DNA of 64,000 bases from Pithys albifrons albifrons. Taxonomy: Eukaryota > Chordata > Aves > Passeriformes > Thamnophilidae. The notes below the pieces were generated by a model, which saw only the letters and a list, made by a program, of their open reading frames with translations, was not told the origin of the DNA and searched no databases. Where the stretch lies: assembly GCF_047495875.1 (NCBI RefSeq), contig NC_092463.1:16302724-16366723 (forward strand), given 5' to 3'. A program made the translations under genes and the position numbers. Below are positions 22,001 to 34,600 of the stretch, piece after piece; the stretch's first letter is position 1, and every line of letters starts with the position of its first letter.

Positions 22001-23574
22001 GGGCTTCAAAGTTCTCCTGGCAGTTTATTCAGCAGCTTTCTTCTTCTCTGCTACCATAAAAATACAGTCTGTATTTTTCCCAACATACCTGGTCCCACAG
22101 GGTTTTTCCTTGCTCTTTCACTCTTTCAGAGCCCTGCTTTTAAGAGTATTTTCTTTTTAGACTGCTATCACTGGAATAATTTAATTTCGAATTGCTGAGG
22201 TCCCCTCTGATATGTTCATTAGGTAATACCATTTTCTCACACCTTAGCTGAGAGGGCAGGTTCTCTAGCCACTGGTACAGCAATACAGGTTATAACATCC
22301 CAATCAGAGGCAGAGCAAAGCACTTTCAATTAATATACAGGCGCAGCAATGACCCTCTGATATTGCAGCTTGTTTTCTTCCTCATCTGCTCCTGGGCAAA
22401 TATTGTAGATAACAGTGTAAGGCTATTTTAGTAGTTTGATTTCTGAATGAGGCAACTTGTTGATTTTATTCAAAAGGGTGATTCAAGTGCCAGGAAGTTA
22501 ATGCTGGGCCTCATTTTCCATGGTACTTGGCTTCAGAATGTCACCTGAGGGAACTAAGGCTGCTGCACAGAGAATCTCTAACCCTCCCTGGACACAAGCA
22601 TTGAAATCCTTATTTAAAGAAAATGGAACATACAGAACTACAACACGTGTTGAAACGTCTCTTAAATCACTCATTAACACTAATCTACAGATTTGCAGTT
22701 TTTTGAGTCCTGATAGAATTATTCCAGTGACATTAATTACTGGAGAGAGAATTTTGACCCACTCTTTTTTTTCCCCTGCTTTTTTTCCTGAATTATCTAT
22801 AATAATACTCCCACAAATAAACCTTCTGATGTTATCTTTGAAAGACTATTTGTGATCATCTTTGCTTTTTCACAGAGGAGAACATTTCAGTCAGAGAGAA
22901 TGAGTTTCTGAACTATCACTGTCATAAAAGATTAAAGATGCATCAAGATACAGAGGAATTAAAAATAGGAGTCAATATAAATCTAGGACATTTGTACTGA
23001 TGATGGTATTTAACTTATAGAACTATGACAAAATGTAAGTATCTAATTTGAAAATGAAGTAACCACAATTACCTTGGGTTTTTTGGAAGGTTGAGGTTTA
23101 TTTTTCTTTAATGAGAAATTTCTAATGTTGTAACTTTCCCTCCATAAATTTCATATTTGGAAGAAAATAAATTCTATTTCTGCTATTGGACACATTAAAA
23201 AAATCTCCTCTCTTCAATAAAATTAAATGCATTTGATATTTATAAACGTGCCTGATATCAGTAATATTCTATTTTACCATAAATTGCAGCTTAATAATAA
23301 GTATAGTAGAATATAGAAGATTTGGTGGTGCTTCTACTCTGAGCTGCTTTTTCAGATATAGAACAGCACACTTTGCAATTGCAAACAGAAACTATTCCAA
23401 TGTTTGTTTCTAGCACAGACACAGTCTAGATGTGATTTAAGATAAATTCATGACCTTTTCATTCTGAACCTTACTGGAGTACTTGCTTAAGCTGCACAGG
23501 CTTTTGGAGGCACTTTTGGGAGAAAAGCGGGTTTTTTTGAATGCAGCAATGGAACTTGGCCAAAGTGAATACAT
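16060..23574. other. Intergenic, nothing recognised
   Basis: About 7.5 kb of mostly AT-rich sequence without recognisable exons, RNA genes or mobile-element landmarks. All open frames are under 140 codons and overlap others on both strands, for example 17858-18124, 19107-19382 and 21747-22160. Old, unrecognisable repeats cannot be ruled out. Confidence 0.6.
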
Positions 23575-23795
23575 ACAGGCAGACAGACAGACAGACAGAC
23601 ACACACAGACACACACACAGACACACACAGACACACGCACAGACACACACACAGACACACACACACAGACAGACAGACAGGCAGACACACACAGACACAG
23701 ACAGACAGACAGGCAGACACACACAGACACACACAGACACACAGACACACAGACAGACACACAGACACACACGCACACACGCACACACACGCACC
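23575..23795. repeat. Compound (CAGA)n/(CACACAGA)n microsatellite
   Basis: About 220 bp of purine-pyrimidine repeat built from CAGA, CACA and GCAC units, starting with CAGA runs and ending with CACACGCA units. It creates long overlapping false frames (TDTHTQ-like on plus, CVCVSV-like on minus). The alternating CA/CG part could favour Z-DNA. Confidence 0.95.
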
Positions 23796-26700
23796 GGGTA
23801 ACGCGGGTCTCTCCGACTCACGACCTGGGCTTTTCTGTCTGCACAGGGCACCGACTGCCACCTGCAGACGGCAGAGCTGAGCCCCGCTCCCGTTTTGAAG
23901 TGCAAAAGCTTTCTCTTGAGTAAAGTCTCTCGTGAATTACAAGAGTATATCAGAGAGAAGTTCCAAATGCTGGAATCAGATGCTGTATATTTACAGTCCA
24001 GAATACATGTTGCTCAAGAGCATTGTCCAGGCAGGCTTAATAACACTGTCATCACTGCATTTTGAATAAACAAACCATTTACAAGCTACTTACAGACAGC
24101 ATTTTGCCTTCAGCATTTACTCAGTGTTTGATATTCTACAGGTTGTTTCTGTGCATAATTAAATTTAAAGGCAGGTACTTCTCTAAAATAATCCTGCTTT
24201 TAGGAAAAGCAGTTGATTAATTCTTGTGTCTTTGGACACAGACATAACAACTTTCTTGTTCATAATCCTACAACTGTTTTCAATCTGACGAAAAGAAATA
24301 TTACCAGTGTCCTCCTTCTCAGCCTCAGTCTCCAACAAACTCATCTCCCAGACTAGAAAGAAAGGCATATATATGATATTACTGCAAGTATTGCTTCCAT
24401 ATTTAATAAGCCTGCTTTTCTTAGTGTGTATAAAAGAGGAGAAAGTTGTTCTTGAATGTGGCAGTGAATAACCTTAAGAACAATAAATATAATATCACTG
24501 ACATAATAAAACAGTGTATCTAGTTTCAAAGACATATAAAGACTGAGGAATACAAGGAAAAAGGGAAGGAGAGAGGAGAGCAGTGAGAAAGGTTGTGAAA
24601 GACCTTAGTATCAGAGACTGCTTCTTCAGTTCTTGTTCTCAAATTCATTTAATTTTAGAAATACCAGTAATGGCAAATGGAGAAGTCATTCTCTATCAGT
24701 ATTGCTCAAGAGATCATTGTTAGAGGTTCCACTTAGGCACTCAGGTACTGCAGAAATTGGGAAGCTGCTCTTGCAAGGATTCAGAACCTGACTGCCAATT
24801 TGTGTAAGTCCACATCCAGTGTCAAAAACACATTCTCAATCCCAAATGTATTTATGACATATAAAGGCTGAAGAGCAGTCAGGCTCAGCCCTCTTGCTGT
24901 GAGACTGGACAAGGGGAGAAAGAAGTAAATAATTTAGTTTATAATTATGTAGTTAAAAAACGGCACCCTTTTGATTTACTGAGAAGAGATAATGGAGAGA
25001 ACTTCCTAGGTGGATAAGTTAAGCACAGTCAAATGTTCCTGTGCTTTGAACAGGAGCAAAGCTCTTCAAAAGGGCAACATGCTCCTAGGTTTTCCATAAC
25101 TGCACTAACAAGGAAGACTCCACAACATGGAATTTACTTAACAAAGTCCTGGTTCTCTCCTCATCAAGTCTAGGTAAGTAATACCAATGACACCAGAGGA
25201 CCCAGAGCATGTTTGGTATGCTGTTGCATAAACCTTATTAAGAAGGGCACCAGGTGACATTTTGTCATTTACTTCAAGCTCAGTTAGATCAACAACAGCA
25301 AAAATAAACATGCTGAGAAAAAAAAATCTATAACGTATGAATATGTCAATCTATGTTAGAATTGAGAATATTCAAAAGCACAAATATTATTAAACAACAT
25401 TAAATCTTCTCTTGTTATTTTAATACATAGCAAGCTCTTAATTTAATTTCTTCTGGCTTTTTATTATGCCTTTATTTGTCCTTAAATTATAAGGCAATTT
25501 TTTGTGCATGCTGTTCTGCTGTGTGTGTGATTTAAACCTCTGACAACTCTCCATCTTCTAGACCCATTTCACACTGTAGATGGCACTAAATCATTGCACA
25601 ACACCCAGCAGGCTCAGATACCTCCAGCTGGTCGGGTGTACCCTGATTCTGCTCTGGTCTGGTTCTCCTGAAGGATAAGATTTCTATCCACCAAAGGAAA
25701 GAGCATAAAAAATAACTTAAAACTTGCTTGAAACCTGGTACAAATTATATCCTCTGCTTTGCTTTTGGCTTATTTGTACAGTATACAACATTTGTGTTCT
25801 GTAAGCTCAAACAATAGTCAGCTGGTGTAAGAGCTGGAATAGAGGGATTACTTAACATGACTAGGCTAGGATTTCTCCCACAATTCTGGCACAGTTAAAC
25901 ACCAGCAAAGTCCCCGATCAAAGTCTGAGCCTCTGAATCGTGACCTGCTCTAAGGCTGACTGCTCTTGAGTGTGCTGGGAGGGGAGGGTGGCAGCCAACC
26001 TGAACCTGAGACCAAGTGGAGAGTCCTGGGCAGTGCAGGGGCAAAAGAAGAGGATACTGCTTTCTGTTTCTGGCAACATCTGACCCAGTACAGAGCAACT
26101 GCTTTGAGAAAAGCTAAACATTTCACAAGTTCTTCTAACAGGTACTTTTGTATGTGGTTAGGGACCCAAACTGGCTGCTGCCTTTATGTACAATCACAAA
26201 AATAATCACTACATTGCTAACACTGGTAGAACCAATGAAATGCTGAATTCCCCTGAAAACTATTCTACTATCATAAAGAGCCCTTATGATAATCTGGCGA
26301 TTCATCCTATATCCACCAGTCAGGGATAGTGTTTGTATCAATTTTAGTGGGATAATACTAGATTTTTGCCCTTTCCCTTTAGACACCAAAATTTCAATAC
26401 TTTACCTTCAACAATATTTGGCTTTTCCCTTCTGTTTAAATGAAGATGAGACTCATTTTTTCCGTAGGGAGCAGTAAGAGAGCTAAGTACTATTTATATT
26501 TTCCCCTTGGAATCTGATGAATAAGCAAATCATAGTCTGGAGTCCCAGCTGGTATTAGCTGGCACTCTACAACTGAAGAGAGTGGCACTGTGCCAACCCA
26601 GACAGAGGGAGGAGACAACCTACGGATTTTGGACAAGACACAAAACTAATACCAATGGCTGATTGTGATCAGCTGGAGGTTTGCAAAAGCAAGCAGTCAG

Positions 26701-29700
26701 CACCCCCACTCACCCAATTTGGATAAACGCACTCTGCCTACTTTTAAAATCACCACAAGTATCATTTCTTTTTTATCAGGTCTCAGGACCACATGACCTT
26801 TTGGCTTTTTGTTCTGTTATGGGTAGGCATCACAAAGTAATTCCATGCTCAACTGTGGAGGATGCTGCAATCCTGGGTGCCATGCAAAGCAAGGTCATTT
26901 GTTTCAGTAGGTGGTCTTTGACATCTTTTGTCTTCTGCCTGCATCACTCATTTTATCTCCTAAGTTTTCTTACTGAGAATTACAGACTGAAAGTGAATAC
27001 TGTTTGTTGGAATCTAAGGGCATGTCTCTGGCATGTAGCAAAGAAATGCTCAACACCTTGTTAAATATCTCTACTACTCTTGGAGTCAGGTTAATATCCC
27101 CAACCAGCACTGTCTGGATGTAACAGCTCAGCTTCATTAGCTCCACTGCTCTAAGGGTTGCTTACAGTGCCTAATCCTGGATTTGTCTGTCCAGAGCACA
27201 GGTTTACTTCAGCAGGATATGGACTGTCTGTAAGTGTTATGCCACAAGGCTATATGCTATCCATATAACAACATACAAACTACTGCACTATGCTATAGTC
27301 TAAACAGGTCAAATAAAACAACTCTTTAGAAAGTGAAGTACAGAAAGAATCAGACACCAAGGAGGAAAATTTTTAAATTTTGTTCTGCTATATCATAGCA
27401 GGAATTGGTGGAGTCACTGTCCCAAGAAAGCCTCAGGGCCTATCTTTACCCTGAGACCACTTTCACAGGCAGCTTCTGCTTTGACATCCCCAGACAGCTG
27501 CAAAAGTCTCCAGAAACAAAATTGGTCTTACCAGGACAACATCTTCTGGCACATTAGGCTCCTTTATTTTGAAAAGGTAGAGCCTGAGTCAAAAGTAAAT
27601 GTAAAAATGAGTCAAAAGTAAATGGGAAAAGTGAGGAGTAACGAAACGAACACCATATGCAGCACAGCAAGGAATTGCAGCATATCATTGCTCATAAGAT
27701 TCATAGCAGAAATTAATTTTAAGGAGGGATTTGGAAAAAATCTTTTGCACAGATCTCCTCCCATGTACACAGGATGGCGTGAGGCAGAGGATGAAAGTGC
27801 TTAGGAGAAAACAAAGATCATTGTGCAATGAATGTTAAGTTCAAAGGCCAAAAGGGAGGCAGAGTCAAAAGCTTTAAATATAAGCATAACTAGATTTTCA
27901 GCACATTATTAATTTAAACCACTGTGATGTGCTATCAGTTTCAGTTTATGCTTTCAGGGTTGACTTTTTCTGTTAGGGTCTGTACCTGTACTCTGCATCC
28001 AAAATCCCTTGAATTGTCAGTCAACATAGAACTACGTCTGACATAGCTTAAACCTACTACTATTTAAAAGGGTCTTCCAAGGCAACCATCTCATTCAGAT
28101 AATTGCTGTAACTCATTCTGCTAGATCAAATGCTTTGATGCTTTGCATGGGATATATGTGTACTACACATTCTATATATATGGCAGGCTGGTACAGCAAA
28201 TTCTAGTCCTCGGTTTTGCCTCATCTCCAGCAGTTATCCCATGAAAATAATAGGAACGCACTACAACATATAAAAGTTCACATATGACCTCCTCAGATCC
28301 TACCTTCATGTTTGAAAGACTCATCAGAATCTGACTGCCAGTATTTGTGTGGTTTTCCATGCATTTTTCCTCCATTTCTTCTCCTAACAGGAAACTGCAG
28401 CACTCTTAATGTCATCTCAGATCTCACAATAGGAGTCATAGGTCTTCATTAACTGCTAGTTCTTAAATAATAACATTTCATTTATCTCTGAAATGCTTTG
28501 TGGCTTGGTGTGGATTTGCAGATCCTCCTAGTGCCATCAGTAAAACAGGTCTGTCCCAGCTGTGATACAGCCAACACTGGTGTCTCCTGCATCTCAGTAT
28601 AAAAAGACAAAAAATCCTCAATCAGTGCTTCATAGCTCCTTCCTTTCCAGGATTTGGGTCTTCATGCATAGTCTGAGACTACCCCAGGACAGAAGCTTCT
28701 AATTATTTATGTTTCCAACCCTTTATTAAGGTGAGGATGCAGGAAAGTGAAGCTGGCAAGCTGAAGTAGTCTATAGAACCATCATCAGTTGGGGCTAAAT
28801 AAGCTGCTCTGGCAAGAAGGCATCTTCTTTTTAAGTCAAAGAGCCAGGATCCAGGCAGCAAGCAAGGATTTAGCATTGAGGATGAATGAAGCAAAGTCAC
28901 ATTCTCCAAAAGACCTGAGACACACAAACTCCATGGAGGAGACCTCTCCTGAACTGGGCAGAACCCCACAACACTCTGTCCTGATGTGCCAAGAAGCAGG
29001 TACTCAAGCTGCTGGAAAGAAATGAGGACGCCTCACCAGTTCAGTGATTATTTCCTCATGCTTTTCATCCATAGTGAGTGATAAAGATACTGCTAGAAGA
29101 GAACCCGAAGGGACCAGTAATAATTGCAAGGTGCAAAGAGTGAGGGTGAGGCAGCAGAGAATTCAGCTTGTACTCTTTTTTCTTCTTCCAGTTATGAATT
29201 AAGGGCAAGACAGTGAGAGAGAGCTCTTGGAAAAGAGCATTTGTCTGCCAAAATGGTAGCAGCAGGAGAACCTGGGTTCTCTGGAACACTGTTCTACAAA
29301 TTCCTGGATAGATGTTCATTCCACCTTGTCAAGAAGCAGGAAGTGGGTTTTTTCCTTTGTATTCATAATGGTCATAAGAAGGTCATGAAGGACAGTTAGT
29401 CAATTCCCTGAACATTTCAGGTATTTGTTTATTAACCCAAGAAGCACAGGAAATAAACAAGAAATGCTGGGAATCTTTAATACAATAAACTGGTTACTAC
29501 TGAATTTGCACAGCTGAGAGTGGGATAATCCATGTTACTGTAACATTAATATATCCATAATGATGAAGAAGGAAACGCAAAAGGATGGTGTCACCAAAAC
29601 GCTAAACAGGGCAGGATGCGACAAGGCTTTTTGAGGTCAGGTAGTATAATCAGACAAAGATCCAGATTTTACATCATGGAGATTTGGTATCTGCACATGT

Positions 29701-30219
29701 ATTAAGCAAAAAAAAAGAAAAAAAAATAGACAAACACACTTTCCAGAAAACTCCTGGAAGGCATCTGGTAATGAATACAGGTAGAAGGGAGCTCACTTTC
29801 CATTTGATGGTAAGCAGTAGAGAAAAAGTCGTTGAGAATGTTGAGAGGAAAGGTAGCCAAGACTATGAAGTAACAGTGTTCCTCATTTTCTGTGAGGAGA
29901 GTGAGGAAGGACAGTAAAATAGACCATAAACTCTGCTTTCTATGAAATTCAGTGAAGCACAGATCCTAAGGAAAATACACCCAAGATGAAAAGGAGTTTC
30001 AGAAAATTTGTACTTCCTTAGTAAAACATGAATGGCACAGCTGCAGCATAACCCAAAGTGGAGGAAAAACTGGAGATGTGTGTAATGAAGCTGATTTGTC
30101 TCAGCCACAGGCAATTCAGCATAAACAAGATAAAATTTAAGCAAATAAAAAAGGGAGAATATTCTGCACTCAGTATAACTGATACCATGTAATACAAGAG
30201 GACAAAATATTGGCTTTCT
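23796..30219. other. Intergenic, nothing recognised
   Basis: About 6.4 kb of AT-rich sequence. The left edge (23796-23900) is briefly GC-rich after the microsatellite. A 21-bp unit (GAGTCAAAAGTAAATG plus spacer) is doubled near 27586-27624. No exon, RNA gene or clear mobile element was recognised; open frames such as 26681-27064 and 29863-30222 look like chance. Confidence 0.6.
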
Positions 30220-30790
30220 CATTACACAGAGGACAATGTCAGAGATGCACTAAGTGACAAGATAGACCTTGGTCAGCATTACATTGCTGGAGAAAAAGAT
30301 ATTCGTATTGGGAGATACACCCAAAAGCATTGTCTGTGAGGTCCCCTATAGCCCATGCTAGTGCTAAAACCTGTGCTGCAACTTCACTTCCAGTCTGGGA
30401 CCTGGACTTCAAGAAATATGTGCACTAATCACAAAGACAACAAAGAAGTTTTAAGAGAATGACCAAGAACCACAAAATATCCACAGGCAAAAGCTGAAGA
30501 AGTTTGAACTGTTTAGTCTAAATAGAGAAGTGAGGAAGCAGGTGACTGTCTTCCAGACTTGTCCAATAAAGGTAGTTGCAAAGACTAAGAGATCACCTGT
30601 TTTCCATGTCTGTTGTTGACAGAACAAAAAGTAGTGAACTTAAATTGCAGTAAAGAATATTTAGATTTGACACTAAGTAATTTTTGCTGATTGAGAGCAA
30701 TCCATTAAAGCGCTCAGCTTTCTTCAGGGAGGTTAGACCTTCATCATGTTGACTACTTCTTTCAAAATTTTCTCCTCCTCTGACCACTGA
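30220..30790 (+). mobile_element. Degenerate CR1-like LINE fragment, sense
   Basis: The order of short words follows the 3' half of CR1 ORF2: GCTGGAGAAAAAGAT, then CTTCCAGTCTGGG, GACTTCAAGAA, AAGTTTGAACTGTTTAGTCTA, GACTGTCTTCCAGAC and a final GGGAGGTTAGACC. It is much more diverged than the antisense copy at 12.2-14.1 kb, so the call rests on pattern order rather than close identity and the boundaries are approximate. Confidence 0.5.
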
Positions 30791-31094
30791 CTACTCTGCC
30801 TGTTGCTTTCACATGGCACTTGGAAAACTTCTAGCATCTGAATATGTCTAACAACATCTCCATTGCTCTTTCTCTGACACTGATTGATTGCTTCAATTTG
30901 TTTCCAGCCCTTTCAGAAACAATACCTCTTTCAGAAACCATACTCAGTCTTGTCCAGACACTACTCAGCTTGATAAAAGCTTCATCATCCAGGTTTCTTT
31001 GTTAAGGCAATGCAGCAAGTCACAGTAGTAACATTACAAGATTTGTCCAGCGTTGCTCAAGCAACATCTCAGAAGGATCACCAGTTCAGCAACT

Positions 31095-31260
31095 TAAATA
31101 CACAGAACCAGGGAAGTGGTTACAGTCCCAAGTCTGCCAGAGTTCAAGAAGCATTTGGACAACTCTGAGGTACATGGTGTGATTCTCAGGACTGTTCTGT
31201 GTGGGGCCAAGGGTTGAGCTTTGATGATCTGTGTGGATCCCTTCCAGTTCAGCATATTTC
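31095..31260 (+). mobile_element. CR1 3' tail fragment A
   Basis: The stretch AGTTCAAGAAGCATTTGGAC, then CATGGTGTGATTCTCAGGAC, GGGCCAAGGGTTGAG, TTTGATGATCTGTGTGG and CCCTTCCAGTTCAGCATAT matches the 3' untranslated end of one CR1 subfamily (the type ending in GATCCTTGTGGGTCCCTTCC). It is a sense copy, severely 5'-truncated. Confidence 0.75.
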
Positions 31261-31470
31261 AGGAAGAATTTCTGCAGAGAGAGGCTTGTTAAGCATTGGA
31301 ACTGACTGCCTAGGGTGGTGGTGGAGTCACCATCCCTGGAGGTGTTCCAGAAGCAACTAGACATGGCACTCAATGCTATGTTGACAGGGTAGTGATCAGT
31401 CAAGGGTTGAACTCTATGATCTTATACGTCTTTTTCAACCTAAATGATGCTCCATGTGATTCTGTGTGCA
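31261..31470 (+). mobile_element. CR1 3' tail fragment B
   Basis: The words AAGCATTGGAACTGACTGCC, TCACCATCCCTGGAGGTGTT, GGGTTGAACTCTATGATCTT and TTTTTCAACCTAAATGATGC are hallmark CR1 3'-end words. Sense orientation, directly following fragment A. Confidence 0.82.
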
Positions 31471-31672
31471 AATTTCTTCACTGAAATGGTCATCAAGCAT
31501 TGGAATAGGCTGTCCAGGGCAGTGGTGGGGTCACCATCATTGGAGGGATTTGAAAGATGTGTAGCTGTGGTGCTTAGGAATATGGTTTAGTGGTGGACTT
31601 GGCAGTACTGGGTTAATGGATGGACTCGATGATCTTAAGGGTCCTTTTCTTACGGTTCTATAATTCTATGAA
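31471..31672 (+). mobile_element. CR1 3' tail fragment C
   Basis: It repeats the CR1 3'-end order again: AAGCATTGGAATAGGCTGTC, TCACCATCATTGGAGGGATT, ATGGACTCGATGATCTTAAG and a terminal TTCTATAATTCTATGAA resembling the CR1 ATTCTATG repeat end. Sense copy; with A and B it makes three consecutive CR1 tails. Confidence 0.85.
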
Positions 31673-34600
31673 CAATTCTTGTACCTCCCACTAATCAATT
31701 ACCATCATCTTTGTAGCATGAACTTCCCAACCAGTTAATTAGTTTACCCATACATAGACAAATTCCAGTCAGTGCTGTGAATTCAGCTGATGCCATGTAA
31801 TCAAAACCTATCTAGGTTCCAATGGATAACTATTTTAACATCACTAACTACGCTTTACAAGATTCAGATCCAAGTGGGTCACAGCAGCATCTAACCAGAT
31901 AGATAATTTATAGGATGGACCTATTTTGGGTATAAATCAGAGATGCACATTTAAAAAAAATAGTGTTGCCCATACGTTGACCTTTGCTCAGCATGCTGCA
32001 GAACTTGGAAGGCACAGATGGCATGAGACAAGAAATGTCAGGCAGAGGATGGACTGTCTCACAGCTACGTGCTCTCCTAGGAATCCAACTTTGGCTCCAC
32101 CAAAGATTAACAATGTAGTAATCAGTTATTACTTAAACTTTTCATAAGCTGTGGCTAGAAGTTTGCTTTTCATTTTCAGAGTGCTTGACTTGAATTCTTG
32201 GTGTCAAGTTTGCAAGAGGGCAGACTCACAGCTGCAACTGGACTGAATGGGACAGACACTGAGCACGGCAGGTGCTGCAGTACTGCAGGTGCCCATAAGG
32301 GCCCGGGTGCCTTAAGTGAGGTTCCACAAAAGCAGAATAATTCTGTGTCTCACTTTGTAATCTACAGGGTGGATATAACAACTGCTTTTTGAAAATTCAT
32401 TAGTGTTTGTGAAGCACTCAGATGCCACAGAAAGGGCTGTAGGGAGCTATCAAGTCTGCATTTAAAGCAGGTCGAAGTGTGCGGCAAAGTAGGCTTAGTG
32501 ACATAGTGAGCTGTGAGGAGGGATCAATGTATTGAATAACCATTCTTTCCACAAACATCTTATATTGTTCACATTGCATGCAGAATAGGATCAGTTGATA
32601 AAGCACTAAGTGATAGGAAAAGACCAGCAGTGCAGGCTTACACAGCTAAGGCAAGCAATTGCCATCATCATCAGCGGTTTGGTTTTGGCATCTTTCTCTC
32701 CACTGACAAATTACAAAGAGCATTTACTAAGGAATGCAGCCGCAGGGTGAGTGATTATACCTCACCAAGAGCATCAGCAACACTGTAGCAACAGTAACAA
32801 CAAACAACCCCTTCATGTACACAAAACAACCCCCCTTTAAGGACTCAACTAAAGGTTAATCCAAATGAAATTTGATTTACAATGAAGTAACATTCCTTTC
32901 AGGGTATGCTGTGGTGATCAGAGTGAGACACTTTCCCTGTGCGTGCGCAGAAGTTAGCTACATAAAGGTCACACAAGCAAAATAATTAATTTTGTGCCTC
33001 CCAGTGTAGGTTTGTCTATATGTAATGGTCATGGGCTGCCCAGCATGGTCAGCCTGTGGACTTCACAGGCTCATAGTTTTTTAAGGTTTAACCTCCCGGC
33101 ATGGATAACCACCAACCCTGTCTTCATTTCTTGAGGTGCCAGATTGTTCCGCAGGCAGACCCCTATCTGACTCCTGACCTCCCCATTTTAACAAGGGGGT
33201 CTAGTGCCATTTCTTTTCCTCCAGCTTCTTCAAAGGCCCCTGAAATACATGTATCTTCTGCCACCTGCTTGGGGCAGGGCCTATTTTACACCTCCTTCAT
33301 AGTAAGTTTGCTCTTTGTTCCTGCTGGATACAACAGTTTCACCTCACCAAGTCCCCAGGTTCCCCAGAAGCACACGGTGGCTCTGTGCCCTTCACCTTTC
33401 CCCAGCATGTGCTGGTGGGGAATTTGCTTCATCACAGAACAGGCAGAGATCCCACAGCAACCAGTTGCATGGCAGTCCCCATCACAGCTGCCTTTCTCTC
33501 CTGCTGGCAGCAAACAAAATCCTTCACCCTCACCTCCCTTCTTCCTCAGCTCTCTTGCTGGAACACAGGGCTTTCTTCCTCTCTGTATGAAGATCTGGTG
33601 ATTGAAGGAACAATCAGAAAGAGCACTGCTGTCATTGGTGTGCTTGCACAGCACCTGTTTCACACAAGGCAGCACATCTCTTAGTCTATCATCACTGATT
33701 ATAGAAAGCCAGTTACTGTGGCTTGAGTATCAATTCAGTCTATTCTTTGGGGGTCTCTTGGGTGATATATAATGAGCAATGGGTATGTGAGTATGCCAAA
33801 TAACCTTCTTCTACAAAATTTTAAAGTAGGTTTAGATAGTGAGAAAAACTCAGATAGTATGAAAGGCAACAGAAAAAGAATAACATTAAAGAGCTACTAA
33901 TAGTCCAGATCTATATATTTGCAGAATCTCATCAGTATCGATGATATAAATGAAGCCTGTTTAGCATAATAAGCATCATTCAAATCTATTTTTCAGCCCT
34001 TGAGGATTCAGTTATTGTGGATCAGTTACCAATAAACAAATTATACTCTAAAGTATTCTAAGCTCTTCTTTAGCCATGATTTACTGCCTTGAGTGCAATG
34101 AAATTGAACTGAAATACATACATTCAAAACAAACAACAACAATAAAACCCAAGATGAATTAGACTTTAAGGATTTGAGCCGTAGTGCTAGAAAGTCATGC
34201 TTCAAATGGTCATGAATAAAAAGGTGTTGTTTATGGCAAAACACAATCACATTCTCTAACTAATTCAGCTGACATTATTTCTGTCTAGGTACCTTCTGCA
34301 ACATGAGGTGTGATCCCAGCTCTCACAGAAAATTACACACGTCTGGTTTTCTAACTGGTTTGCAGGAGGTACCTTGCATGATCACACTTTCCAGTTAATT
34401 GATAAATTCTCTAGAGCATGTACTGTAATCTGAATTTGGCAAACCGTCCAGCACAGCAAGACCTCGGGTTTGATTAGGCCCTCTGTACAACACAGCAATA
34501 CAAATGCATCATGTATAGTAACAAACAGTACACATTTGGAATGAAAATCAAAAGAAACATCCAAAAGTCTAAGAAATGAATCATGGACACAAACTGAAGC

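Noticed and set aside
23437..23923. Frames rich in CVCVSV or THTQTD
   Set aside because: Translation of the CAGA/CACA microsatellite.
33101..33601. 166-codon plus-strand frame and overlapping minus-strand 129-codon frame
   Set aside because: Pro/Ser-rich, no recognisable family, both strands open, no splice or promoter context.
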